From Nereocystis luetkeana (taxonomy: Eukaryota > Sar > Phaeophyceae > Laminariales > Laminariaceae): a stretch of DNA of 64,000 nt. A program made the translations under genes and the position numbers. The notes beneath the pieces were generated by a model. The model ran no database searches and was not told the DNA's origin. It saw nothing but the letters and a program-made list of their open reading frames with translations. Below are positions 29,648-41,155 of this stretch, one piece after another. The DNA is taken from assembly GCA_031213475.1 (NCBI GenBank), contig JARUPZ010000010.1:8138898-8202897 (forward strand), given 5' to 3'. Within the stretch, counting starts at the first letter, position 1. Each line of letters begins with the position of its first letter.

Positions 29648-30134
29648 AGGCGGCGCCCGTTGCGTTATACTTTTTATATGGGTGTGCCGTGTCGTACTTC
29701 GTACCACCCCGTCCCTGAATAAAAGGAGCATTTGTATAATTATTATATAACCCAGACGCACATAATATTTAGGGACATGGTGATAATATAATACGATCAT
29801 CATAAATAACAGACAGCGCGAGCGCTAAATAAATTCTACCAATATATATATTTATATCCGTATACCCTGCTACTTGATACTTTCGAAGTATCGAACTTTC
29901 GGGTACGTACATCGTCTCGGAAACAGAACGATACATCAGCTCGAAAATATTTTTGACACTCAATACATCAGTTTGTGGTATCATACATATCGAACGTGTT
30001 TGATGCCCTCCACCTTCCACACACCCTGGAATCCCCGTATTATTTCTACCAGGTATTTTTTTCATGCTGCGCTGATACTGCTGCACGGACAGCAGTTTCG
30101 ACGTATCGCACCTGGCATCACTATCGACCATCGA

Positions 30135-30460
30135 AACTATTCAAACATCGGATATAGAGATCATGATCTATCTATCTATCTATACATCTATCTATCTACC
30201 TGGTATCTATCTACAGTAGATCCTTTAGATCATAACCTGCCGTTATGAGGTGCTGTGCAGGATATGTACCGTACAGATCAAACCCGGGAAACATGTGCTA
30301 CATAGATCATGCAGATGACACGACTCCCAGCCGAACACATGAGCTATTAAATAGATCATACCAGAGGTACGTACAAGTCAGGGATCTATCTGCCCTGAAA
30401 TATCCAGATCAAGAAGTGGGAGTCTGATCTATCTGATCTGCAGATTGTCTCTCCGGTGTG
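30135..30460. repeat. Dispersed AGATCA-rich repeat, copy 2
   Basis: Matches the 22365 and 36755 copies. Includes a (TCTA)n run broken precisely by CCTGGTA at 30199-30205. Confidence 0.65.
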
Positions 30461-30522
30461 TGAAACCGTTTCGGTTTCTTTTTTTGTTTATTGGTATCGT
30501 ATGCTTAGGGCCCAACTTAGGG

Positions 30523-31463
30523 CCCATCTTAACGGGGACTTTTATTTTTTTCAATCTGATTTTTTTGTTTTTTCGAATTTAATTTGCATCTGATTGGCCG
30601 AAAAATATTGAACAACCAAGCCGGCAAAGTAGAAAATTTGGATTTGAGTGAAAAGTCTTTTGGGACTTTTTTCGTGGGATTTTTTTAATTTCAATTTGGA
30701 ATTTGGGAGTTCCTCGGTCTTGACGTAGCAGCAGCCGGCAAAGTAGAAATATTGAATTTGAGTGAAAAGTCTTTTGGGACCTTTTTCGTGGGATTTTTTT
30801 TATTTCAATTTGGAATTTGGGAGTTCCTCGGTCTTGACGTAGCATGTTCATGGTGGGTCAACACCCTCGGTGGAGTCTGGGGCGATTCTTGGCCGCTTCG
30901 GTGACCACGATCGAGGCGATAAAATGCGAACCTCAACGAGAGGTGACCGGAGCAATAGCCGCGCCCACGCCCACAGACCATAGAACATCGTACCCCGGCG
31001 GTGGCGCCTCCAAAATAATCATGGCGGCCGCAGGCCCATTTTTTCGGCCTGCTCGATCGGCCAACAGTCACGAAACCCTAGCAAACGAGCAAAAAAACGG
31101 AGGATACGCTCCAGACCTCGATAGCTGTATCACCGCTGCTGTTCCGCACGAGGCGCTTGAGGGCTTCCTCCGCCCACCCAAGACACCCTGAGAGTGATAG
31201 CTTCCTATCCTGCGCGACCAAAAAGAAAAAGAGGCTGGCGGCAGCGCGCACGCGGCAGCGCAAACCTTCGCTCTCGTCTACGCGGGTCGCTGTTTGTCGG
31301 CTGGGCGTTGTGAGACGCGGCGCGTTCTTCCCGAAATAGTTTTTGAATGACAACTCGTACGCCGTTCCCCGATAGGGACCCAAACACGTTTTTTTTTCGA
31401 AATCAACTTGAGATTCATTGAACTTAAAATTTTATTTCCAAATAGCGTTCCCCGTCAAGATGG
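30523..31463 (+). mobile_element. Harbinger-type element H1 (non-autonomous)
   Basis: Termini TTA-GGGCCCATCTTAACGGGG and TCCCCGTCAAGATGGGCCC-TTA are inverted to each other and flanked by TTA/TAA, as expected for PIF/Harbinger. Interior blocks include TTTGCATCTGATTGGCC, GGTGACCGGAGCAATAGC and GGCGTTGTGAGACGCGGCGC. It contains an internal direct repeat of about 130 bp (30618-30715 and 30735-30840). No transposase was seen. Confidence 0.7.
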
Positions 31464-32645
31464 GCCCTTAAGGGGGAACGCTATTTGGAAATAAAATTTT
31501 AATTTCAATGAATTTTAATTTGATTTAGAAAAAAAAACATGTTTGGGTCCTATGCGGGGAACGGCGTACAAATCAATAAAAAAATAATTCGGAATATAAC
31601 CTGGAAGAACGCGCCGCGCCACACAACGCCCAGCCGACAAACAGCGACCCGCGTAGACGAGAGCGAAGGTTTACGCTGCCGCGTGCGCGCCTCCGCCTGC
31701 CTCTTTTTCTTTTTGGTCGCGCAGGATAGGAAGCTATCACTCTCAGGGTGTCTTGGGTGGGCGGAGGAATAACACCCTCAAGCGCCACGTGCGGAACAGC
31801 AGCGGTGATACAGCTATCGAGTTCTGGAGCGTATCCTCCGTTTTTTGCTCGTTTGCTAGGGTTTCGTGACTGTTGGCCGATCGAGCAGGCCGAAAAAATG
31901 GGCCTGCGGCCGCCATGATTATTTTTGAGGCGCCACCGCCGGGGTACGATGTTCTATGGTCTGTGGGCGTGGGCGCGGCTATTGCTCCGGTCACCTCTCG
32001 TTGAGGTTCGCATTTTATCGCCTCGATCGTGGTCACCGAAGCGGCCAAGAATCGCCCCAGACTCCACCGAGGGTGTTGACCCACCATGAACATGCTACGT
32101 CAAGACCGAGGAAATCCCACATTCCAAATTGAAATAAAAAAAATCACACGAAAAAAGCCCCAAAAGACTTTTCGCTCAAATTCAAATTTTCTAATTTGCC
32201 TGCTTGGTTGTTGACTCTTCGGCCAATCAGATGCAACACCGGCGTCCCCGGTGGCTTGGGAGGTGGTCCGCGAGCCTATCAAGATCAATTTCGTGGGTTC
32301 AAGTCCCACCGAGTGCATGCTCGTAGGGGTTTTTCTTGCCTAAAAGAAATTGATCCGCGGAAAGCGCGAGAGCGTGAGTTTGCTACATTCGATGAAAATC
32401 GACGAGCATCAGTCGGAATGCTGAACCCTATGCGCGACAAAAAATAAAGGCGCGTACCGGGGGGGAGAAGGGTAGACACCTGTGACCACGGCTTGTCCAG
32501 AAGGTTGTCGAGGGTAAAACCTTCTACGAGTTAGGCCGGAAAGTGAAAGTGACGATTAAAAAAAAAAATCAAGTTGGAAAAAAAAAAAAAAAACGAAATG
32601 CAATGCAAAAAGTAAAATTCTCCGTGAAGATGGGCCCTTATAACC
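31460..32645 (-). mobile_element. Harbinger-type element H2, inverted partner of H1, carrying SINE1
   Basis: 31470-32160 is an inverted copy of 30710-31460 with a few indels. The far end AAGATGGGCCCTTATA (32628-32643) is the same terminus. A SINE1 copy interrupts it after CCAATCAGATGCAA (about 32236). The H1/H2 axis lies near 31465. Confidence 0.7.
32237..32590 (+). mobile_element. tRNA-derived SINE1, full copy
   Basis: A-box-like TGGCTTGGGAGG (TGGCTTGGTAGG in the 36650 copy), B-box GGGTTCAAGTCCC, a body with ATTCGATGAAAATCGACG and CTGTGACCACGGCTTGTCC, and an A-rich tail. The tRNA-like part has no paired acceptor stem, so it is a promoter relic, not a tRNA gene. Other copies: 34853-35022, minus 36650-36437 plus 35173-35041, and 60284-60452. 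Confidence 0.75.
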
Positions 32646-34369
32646 ATGACGTGATATGATATATGATATGATACAATATGCTATGCTATGATATGATACC
32701 ATGATACGAGGCTCCCCTTGGGGATGTTGTCGGCTTGAAACCCCAAGGGCGTCGCAAGCTGAAAAGGGAGCAACAGCATGATCACAATCAGGCTCCCCTA
32801 CTCTACTCCGAGTACTGCTGCTGTGTCTACGGCTGTGCGGCAGGATGAAGTTTTCGACGACGCGTGCTTGCTTAAAAAAAAACGTACGGGGAAGAAATGT
32901 TAACACACAGTTGCATGTATCTCCTGGTGGGCACTTGTTTGTACACACATATCACTGCCCCTAACTAAGTACGAGGACCGTTTGTACAAGAAAAAAAAAA
33001 AAAAAAACACTCAACACGGTCCTGCTGTCTATATGGGCAGAGTGGTACTAAACACAGGAGAAGCATCGTTGCTGTCTGTCACGAACGCCAAAGAGACACA
33101 AACACGGGTGCTGCTGTACTGCAGTTGCACCGCTGCTGCTGCTGCTGCTGCCGCCGCTGCTACTGCCGTGGCGTGTACCGTGGCTGCGCGGTTGCCTTCG
33201 TAAAATCCCGAGGAAGTGACTTCGCTTCGTATCGTCGTCCTGTCCCCCTAGAATTTGCACATTTCTCGAGACTACGTTAGGGTTCGTTCGTACTTCCTAC
33301 TTTATAGGTCGACAGGAAACATGGCACACACAGTAGGCACACAAGCAAAATGCACCATCCGTGGCCGTCACAAAAGGACGAGCTTGCTGTGCGACTGGTG
33401 TTTTGTTTCGTGGCTGCAACCTAGTAGACAGCTTGAGGATACGGCTGTGGTACAGACACCGACTGTACAATCTGCGGCAGCGAGCGAGCAGCAGAAAAGT
33501 AAAAGTATTGAAATATCTAATTGTGGTGTTTCCATGAACCTGCTTGGCTCTATAGTAGCAGGTCGGGACGGCTCCCCGTGGCTATTTGCCATCTTTGTTT
33601 TTAACTAACGCGCGCAGAGTACGCGCCACAGGCGGGACCAAAACTTGCGTCTTGCGCCGTGGTGTGCAAGCAGGTGGGCCCCCTGCGTGCCCGGCGGCCG
33701 GGAAAAGAAGGAAATATCGCAGTCGAAAAATAGGCAAATTTGGTACGTAGTAATACGATATGATCTGATATGGTTATGATATCATATGATATCATGTGAT
33801 GTAATGATACGATAGGATGCGATAGGGTATGAGCGATATCCAAGTCTTTGTTCACTTTTCTGGAGAGGGATTCGTATGTAATTAAGTAATTAATTCTGCG
33901 AAAAAGGAACACAACATAGCACACCGTACCAGCACATATACTTGTATGATAGCCAGTGATGGATACTGCCGTCGAAAACAGTCGAAAACAGGACGGTGGG
34001 TATGTTTGCCCAATGATCGAAGTACAGTACCACACAGCTTGCAAAAATTGAGTTTCGACGAAATCCTCGATCTCACCGCTGCTGTGTGTGTTGCGCGCGC
34101 GTGTGTGTGTGTGTGTGTTTTTTTCAATTATGAAAGATAAGAAACCTGCCCGGGCGTCCGCTCGACATTGGCATCGCCGGCAGGTAACTCACCCACCCAC
34201 CGCTTGGAGGATTCGAAAGGGGGGGGGGGGAATATGTCGAAAGTGCAGTAAAAGAGAGCGTTGAGTTTGCACAAGGGGGTGCGATCGTTTTTCAGCGGCC
34301 GATTTTTCCAACAAGGGGGTTGCTTATAAAATAATACACCAAACAATTTGTTTTCGGAAGTGTCTGGTC

Positions 34370-34433
<64 letters not shown>

Positions 34434-34850
34434 CCTTCCGAAAATATATTAAATGTTTCGACTTTTTTAACCCGTTTTTAACGTAACGAGCGCTGCGAAA
34501 ACGGGTCGCCAAAAACCTGCGCGCGAACTCGACGCTCTCTTTGCGGCATGCGTACAGCGTCCATCGCCCACGGGGAGCACAGCACAGCAGCCCCCCGGGA
34601 TATAGGCTACTCGGTGGAGCAAGCCACGTATGAAATCATGCCCGAGATGCAAACGGGCAAGCGATGTATGAAAACATGTCCGAAATGCAAACGCAAGGAG
34701 CTGCATACCCTTCTGTACCGCAATATAATGGACATTTGGATATAATGTTAATATACTAATGATCAGTACATCGAGGGGCATAGTGGTATACCTGGTACAT
34801 ATATACGACACACGCGGGCCATGATGTCATACGTACAGTATGATAGTCAG
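32640..34850. other. Long stretch without a recognised gene
   Basis: Contains ATATG pentamer runs (32645-32705; 33750-33830), GCTGCT (33132-33165), a GT run (34098-34118) and a GA run (34372-34429). Frames lack recognisable motifs. Confidence 0.4.
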
Positions 34851-34852
34851 AA

Positions 34853-35022
34853 ACATTCGATGAAAATCGACAGGCAGCGGTATGCGCGATAACAATGAAG
34901 GCATTTTTATACCGGGGAGGGAGAAGGGACGACACCTGTGACCACGGCTTGTCCAGAAACTGGAAGCTGGAAAGTAAAAAGTGAAGATGAACAGAAAAAA
35001 TGAAAACAAAAAAAAGATACTT
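34853..35022 (+). mobile_element. SINE1, 3' part
   Basis: CATTCGATGAAAATCGACAG, CACCTGTGACCACGGCTTG, then an A-rich tail; the tRNA-like head is missing. Confidence 0.7.
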
Positions 35023-35173
35023 GTATCATACTGCCGCACATTTTTTTTTTTTTTTTAATCATCACTTTTACTTTCCAGCCTAGTTCGTAGGAGGTTCTAC
35101 CCTCAACAAACTTCTCGACAAGCCATGGTCACAGGTGTCTACCCTTCTCCCCCCGGTACGTGCCTTTATTTTT

Positions 35174-36436
35174 GGGTTTTGGCCAAAATCAGGTATACCT
35201 GGCCACTTTTCGGCCAAAATCAGTTACAGTCTAAAAACAAGTACAAAACACACGCCAGGAGCCCTGCTATTGGCCAAGCTGGCATTGTAACTGATTTTGG
35301 CACGAAAATGCCAAGTTATACTTGTTTTTTTTACTCTGTCTAGCTTTCAACAGATTTTGGCCAAGTTTGAACTACCAGGTATTCAAAGAGGCCATGCGTC
35401 CGCTGTTTTTTCTCTGCGTATATGCGTCTGCCCTCCCTCGGTTGAAATTCTTCAGTGTCAACGCATAAACCCTGTACCCGTACGTCGTACGTAAAAGTAC
35501 GTATTTACACAACATGCATGCATGCGTGCGCTGGTTTCACTTTTTCTTCTTTGGGGTGTGCGTTTCAGTTATTTAACAGTTATCGTGATGTGGAATCGGC
35601 ACGGACACTGGTTGTGCTGGATGAAGACGGGAAAAAAGAGCCGGTCGCCCCGGTCGTTCAAGTGGTTAACCTTGAATTCTACTTATTTGAGTCCTTGGTT
35701 CGAGCCTCAGGTGGGTCGAACCTTTGACTTTATTTGCAAAAATAAAAATAAAAAAGATTCAATTGTTGAGAGCGCCTTGCAGCGTGGGTAGGCACAATTC
35801 GATGCGAGTCGACGAGGGAAGAAAAGGCTGAAATCTTCTCGCGATAAAAATGAAGGCACGTACCGTAGCGGGAAGGGGGTAGAAGAGCCTGCTATGTGAC
35901 CCCGGATCTGAGTTACGAGTTGGAAGGAGAGAGAGAAGAAGATGGGCGAAGACAATACCTGGTAAATGAGATGAGCAAAAAAAAAAAAAAAAAAAAAAAA
36001 GTGAAGAACACACACACACTCTGTGTGTTGTTTTCTTTGGCCACAGCAGTCGATACAGCACCATGGTCTTTGTCTGCACCACCCCGCGTCGAGGTGGTCT
36101 CAGGTTTGGTAGGACAAGATAATTTCGTGCCGAGCAGGCGGTTCCGCGAGGACGGTCTAGAAGATTTAAAGCTGTCAACGGGGGGGGGGGGCGGCAGCTA
36201 CTCTTGGCGCCCCCGCCGTGGCGAAACGAAGGAAGCCTATTAATAGTGCACTCCCTAACCAAAACAAAACAATGCAGATTTTGGAGGCCATGTGGCACGC
36301 TTTATGCTTTACGCATTCTTTTTTCCCGGACTTTTTCATGGACAGAACACTGCTCGAGGCGGGCATTTTTACCTGATTTTAGTATGCAACTGATTTTGGC
36401 ACAAACGGATTAGGCATACCTGATTTTGGCATTTGC
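35174..36436 (+). mobile_element. Element X, copy with SINE2 inside
   Basis: Ends GCCAAAATCAGGTATACC and GGCATACCTGATTTTGGC, inverted, with an 11-bp target duplication; Mutator-like by these two features (inference). SINE2 lies at 35641-35998. Without it the interior is colinear with 3970-4766. Confidence 0.65.
35641..35998 (+). mobile_element. tRNA-derived SINE2, copy 1
   Basis: Head GCCGGTCGCCCCGGTCG, A-box TCGTTCAAGTGG, B-box GGTTCGAGCC, body AATTCGATGCGAGTCGACGA and GTGACCCCGGATCTGAG, then a run of about 24 A. Confidence 0.75.
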
Positions 36437-36754
36437 CCTTTATTTTTTGTCGCGCATAGGGTTCAGCATTCCCCCTGCTCGTCGATTTTCATCGAACGTA
36501 GCTAACTCACGCTCTCGCGCTTTCCGCCAATCAATTTTTTATGCAAGAAAAAAACCCCTACAAGCATGCACTCGGTGAGACTTGAACCCACGAAATTGAT
36601 CTTGACAGGCACGCCCACCACCTACCAAGCCACCAGGGACGCCGGATCTTCTTACGTAATTACTAAACATAACGCTGATAAGACAACAACGCTTGGTCGC
36701 TTTTTTATTAGTTCGTTTCTGGGTCGCTACAACCTGAGTCCCGAAAGGGCTTCA

Positions 36755-37010
36755 CAAGTCGCACAGATCAGATAGATCATGATATATATGATATATCCAC
36801 AGTAGATCATCTATACCCTAACCTGCTGTTATATGAAGCGTTGTGCAGGATCTGTATAGTACAGATCAAACTCGCGAAACTTGTGCTAGGTTATAGCCAG
36901 ATATACGGCTCCACCCGGCAACATGAGCTACAGTAGATCATACCCTGGTACAAGATTGCGGGAATATATTTGCTCTGAAATATCTAGATCGTGACGTAAG
37001 AGTCGACGAT
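36755..37010. repeat. Dispersed AGATCA-rich repeat, copy 3
   Basis: CACAGATCAGATAGATCATG, ACCTGCTGTTAT, CACCCGGCAACATGAGCTAC and AGTAGATCATACC. Confidence 0.65.
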
Positions 37011-37017
37011 CTGTCGT

Positions 37018-37053
<36 letters not shown>

Positions 37054-37243
37054 CGCTGCTGCTGTTGTTGTTGATGTTGTTGTTGTAGTGGTCCTGTTGC
37101 AGTTGTAGTTGTATGGTTGCTGTCCCATCCGCTCCAACTTTCCACACAGCATACTTGTCGCTATAATTACGGTATTTACTACATTGCTACTGTTTGTTAC
37201 TGCTACTACTACAGCAACTACTACTACTACTGCCACTACTACA

Positions 37244-37279
<36 letters not shown>

Positions 37280-37280
37280 G

Positions 37281-37318
<38 letters not shown>

Positions 37319-37765
37319 GTTTTTGTCGTTGGTCTTGAGGCGTCCTTGTTGACGCTGATCTCGTTGTTGTAGTTGCAGTTGTAGTTGAAGTTGTGGTTGT
37401 ACTCGTTGCTGCCCCCTCCGCTCCAACTTTCCATACTTCGACGTACAAGTTTACTAGTGCCACGTGTTATCCCTACACTGCGATTGTTACTGCTACTACT
37501 ACTACTGCTACTACTTACTACTACCACTACTATTATACTACGGCTACTACCACTACTACTACCGTTTTTGTTGTTGCGTTTCTGTTGATGTTGATCGCGT
37601 CGGTGTTGTTGCGGTTGTTGTACTTGTTGTTCATAGTATAGTCCATATTATTCGTTGTCGTTGTTAATGTCGCTGACAATGCTGCTGATGCTGTTGTTGA
37701 TGTCGCTGACATTGCTGTCGTCGTTGTTCATGTCGGTGCACACTGCTGCCATTGATATCGTTGTT
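37010..37765. repeat. Triplet array region: (TTG)n, (TAC)n, (GTT)n
   Basis: TTG runs 37015-37100, TAC runs 37195-37320 and 37480-37560, then GTTGTTG sequence; about 300-bp units (37100-37330 and 37390-37565) look duplicated (TCCGCTCCAACTTTCCA in both). Confidence 0.8.
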
Positions 37766-37984
37766 GGTTGTTGTCGTTCGAAAAACACTCGTCGGTCGCT
37801 CGCGTACGCTTCTTCGCCGTCACTCTGGCCGGCAATATCACCACCTCTTCAAAGTCTTAAAAGAACATCACTCGGGGAAAACACTCCCGAAGAGAGTGGT
37901 GTGATCTACAAGAGCGTGCTTGTGTGATGTACCCCAAACAACCCTGCTGTACCATAACCTCCAAATACTACTGTGTGTCGTCGG

Positions 37985-38250
37985 TCATAGCATAACACCG
38001 TAGAACACTATCACCCGAGTGTGATAAGACGACACACCACCCCTGGGATGGATTCCAGAGGCGTTTTTTTCCGAGAACCAGGTGGCGCGCACGACAACGG
38101 AAATGGCGGTTTGTTTGGGAAGGCCTCGTCGAGACGTTTTCCGTAGACATGCCGCGTAGACATGCCGCTCGACGTTTGCACGTTCCCTCTTTTCGATAAA
38201 AAGAAAGCTTCCGACGGGGTGTGTTATCCTGCCACCCGTGTTACCTCTCT
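37985..38250. repeat. Family R copy
   Basis: GTGTGATAAGACGACACACC at the left; CTCGTCGAGACGTTTTCC and GCTCGACGTTTGCACG inside; CGGGGTGTGTTATC at the right. Confidence 0.6.
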
Positions 38251-39059
38251 GCACGGAAAACGTGACGACGGTTTTAGTACCTACCAGGTATATAAATAGG
38301 CAGGCGGTCCTTACAAGTCCAGGCAGCGTGGTACGTTCGCGTATTTCCAGCTCAGAGAGAGGAGTGATACATGCGGGAAAACGTTGGCGACATCACCAGA
38401 AAAACGACTGCAGCCGTGGGAACTGGTACAATAACAACATGGATGCGAATCTTGAATATTTTCTACGTATGAGCTGAGTGTCTGTGCGTGCGCGTGGGCC
38501 TTGAGATGTACGAACTACTCTCGTCTCGAGTGAAGTGAAGTCACGGCGCTGTTTATGTACGCTTGGTACACGGAGGATCCTTGGTGACCACAGGGAGGCA
38601 CAACAAGCAGCCTCAAACCGTTTAGCACCGCAGTACGTGAAAAAAAAAACACGCACACAACCGACACATCTGACTCAAGAGCAGTATTTTCAGAACAGGA
38701 GTGCGGTCCTAAAACGCGTGTTGCAGTAGTGTACCCGTTTCCAACATCACCCGCTTCAAGGCCATCGTGGAAACAAGGCCAGGTAGGCCGATCGGCTTGT
38801 CGCGCGAAACAAAACCACTTGGAACCAGCATGGGATCGTTTTCTCAGTAGCAAGAGACAGTAAGACCGCGTGAATTGGCTTGTCACGAGTTGGCCTTATT
38901 CTGAAACGGGAGTGTGGCCCTCAAGGGATAACTCTTGACCCTTTGATGCAGCACTGCAGTCCCGTTTCGGCGACTCAAACTACTTAGACTTTGAGTGGTT
39001 TCGTCATCATCCCTTGTGGCCTACTGCAAAAACGATCCCACACGAAGTCCAAGTATATA

Positions 39060-39320
39060 CCGTACACCACGAGAGGTAAGCACACACCCTTAGGACGCGT
39101 GTTTTCGAGCCGGTTTTGAAAAAATAAAAACTAGGGGGGGTGGGCCACACACACGCAACAAAAAAAACGGCCTTGGGGACATCTCGTCTCGAGACCTTTC
39201 CCTCGTGGACGCACCAACGCTCGCTCTTCGCACTCTCTCCGTTCCCGGGAAAATCAGCTGGGAAAATCGCCCGAGGGGCTTTGTGTTTGGTGTGTTATTT
39301 TCGCGTGTTAAGACGGTATA
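39060..39320. repeat. Family R copy
   Basis: ACATCTCGTCTCGAGACC, CTCGCTCTTCGCACTCTC, GGAAAATCAGCTGGGAAAAT and GGTGTGTTATTTTCGCGTG. Confidence 0.55.
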
Positions 39321-39514
39321 CAGTGTGTCCCAAAAACGAACGAGCACTATGAATACATGTATCTATCAGAGAGTCGCCTTTTACGGCGTACCTGGTACCT
39401 GGTACTTGGTAGGTAGCGAAGACATTGCTTTCGAACCTGTCATAATACGGTGCTCACCCCTCCAACAACCTCAACACCTCTGGTATTAATAGAACGCGCG
39501 GTCTAATCATCACA

Positions 39515-39601
39515 CTTTTAGAACCGCAGTCCCGTTTTGGGGACAAACCACTCAAATTTCAAGTAGTTTGTCCCCAAAACGGGACTGCGGTTCTAAAGGG
39601 G
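39515..39601. mobile_element. MITE-B copy (near-perfect hairpin)
   Basis: CTTTTAGAACCGCAGTCCCG, then TTTTGGGGACAAACCACTC, and its reverse on the right up to GGTTCTAAAGGGGTT. Confidence 0.88.
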
Positions 39602-39944
39602 TTGAGCTCGCAAATATGAATGCTGAGTGATTTTTCCACCTCACAACTTCGGTTTTTCATTGTTCTTCGTATAAATATACTGTACTGGATTATAAGAATA
39701 AAAATACGACGGCTGTGCGATCGAGGATTTCGTCGAAACTCATCCCTGGTATTTGCAAGCTGCGTGGGATCGAACATACGACGTATACGTGATACCAGGT
39801 ACATCGTATGCACTGCGAAAAAGGCCCGACTTTAATCCCAAGTGTTTAGTTTGCCCCGAAAAACGCGGGCGAAAAAACGATCCCATAGCAAATCCAAGTA
39901 CTGTTTCCGAAAAAAACGTGGCTAATTGATTCCACCCTAACTCC

Positions 39945-40175
39945 TAGTAGTATTATCACACGTGGGAGGAGATACCACACCCCCTCGGACGAAATTTCCG
40001 ATACATTTCTCTTGACGGGGAGAGTGTGAACGCGGAGAGATGCGTCTTACACGGAAAGTTCTCGGTGAGATAGTAGGTCCGAAGCCACTATTCTTGTTTG
40101 TGTGTGCCCCGCTTGCTTAGCAGAAAATTGGCTCGGAAATTTACCACAGGGGGTGTGCTATCATGCGTGTTACTA
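39945..40175. repeat. Family R copy
   Basis: TATCACACGTGGGAGGAGAT, CGGAGAGATGCGTCTTACAC and GGGGGTGTGCTATCATGCGT. Confidence 0.55.
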
Positions 40176-40409
40176 CACTGTAGTATGTGCCCAGAATGCG
40201 TGGGCGCAAAAATGTTTCCATAATCAATCCAAGTAGTTCGTTCCCAAAAACGTGGGTATATGAAAATATCCGACACTAAATCCTACTGTAGTTTCAAAGC
40301 GTGTGCGTGCAGAAATTATCCCACATCAAAATCCTGTAATTTGTCCCCATAAATGTGGGTGAAAAAATATGCCCCACTAACTCCTAGTCTTAGGTCCTAT
40401 TAATAGTTA

Positions 40410-40514
40410 TTACGGGGGACCATAGTTAACAGGACCTATGGTACATATAAAAACCTATATGTTTAACCATTTTTACTAACAATATTTGGTCCTGTTAACT
40501 ATGGCCCCCCGTAA
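40410..40514. mobile_element. MITE-A copy
   Basis: TTACGGGGGACCATAGTTAA to ACTATGGCCCCCCGTAA. Confidence 0.92.
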
Positions 40515-40773
40515 TAACTCATGGTGTCAACTCCTATGAGTTAAACGTTTGTCCCCAGAAATACGTGGGTGGAAAGATTATCCCACAACTATTATCAAGT
40601 AGTTTGTCCCCAAAAACGTGGGAGCAAAAAAGAGTACGACAACACAACCCTAGTTTTGTCCCCAAAACAACTTGGGGGGAAAAAAATGAAAATGATCCAG
40701 CCAAGCAGTTTGTCCCCAAACACATTGGTGCAAAAAAGTATCCAACACCAATACCAGGTACCTACCAGGTACA

Positions 40774-41155
40774 GCCGGTCGCCCCGGTGGTTCAAGTGGG
40801 TAACCTCGAATTCTACTTGTTTGAGTCCTGGGTTCGAGCCCCAGGTGGTTGAGTCCTGGGTTCGAGCCCCAGGTGGGTCGGACTTTGACTTTATTTGCAA
40901 AAATAAAAATAAAAAAGGATTCAATTGTTGAGAGCGCCTTGCAGCGTGGGTAGGCACAATTCGATGCGAGTCGACGAGGGAAGAAAAGGCTGAAATCTTC
41001 TCGCGATAAAAATGAAGGCACGTACCGTAGCGGGAAGAGTGTAGAAGAGCCGGCTATGTGACCCCGGATCTGAGTTACGAGTTGGAAGGAGAGAGAGAAG
41101 AAGATGTGCGAAGATAATGAATGGGATGATGAGCAAAAAAAAAATAAAAAAAAAT
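40774..41155 (+). mobile_element. tRNA-derived SINE2, copy 2 with duplicated B-box
   Basis: A-box TGGTTCAAGTGGG; GAGTCCTGGGTTCGAGCCCC occurs twice in tandem (40824 and 40853); the body and tail match copy 1 closely (AAAAAAAAATAAAAAAAAA tail). Confidence 0.8.

Larger units (their letters stand above)
35041..36650 (-). mobile_element. SINE1 (minus) split by element X
   Basis: The SINE1 tail lies at 35041-35173 and its head at 36437-36650, both on minus. They are separated by element X at 35174-36436. The 11-bp CCTTTATTTTT occurs at both junctions (35163-35173 and 36437-36447), a target-site duplication. The head carries TGGCTTGGTAGG and GGGTTCAAGTCTC. Confidence 0.75.

Noticed and set aside
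32237..32320. tRNA gene
   Set aside because: A- and B-boxes are present but no acceptor or anticodon stem pairs; it recurs with a conserved non-tRNA body and A-tail, so it is a SINE.
40774..40880. tRNA gene
   Set aside because: Same reasoning: the T-arm pairs well, but there is no complete cloverleaf and the unit is dispersed with an A-rich tail.
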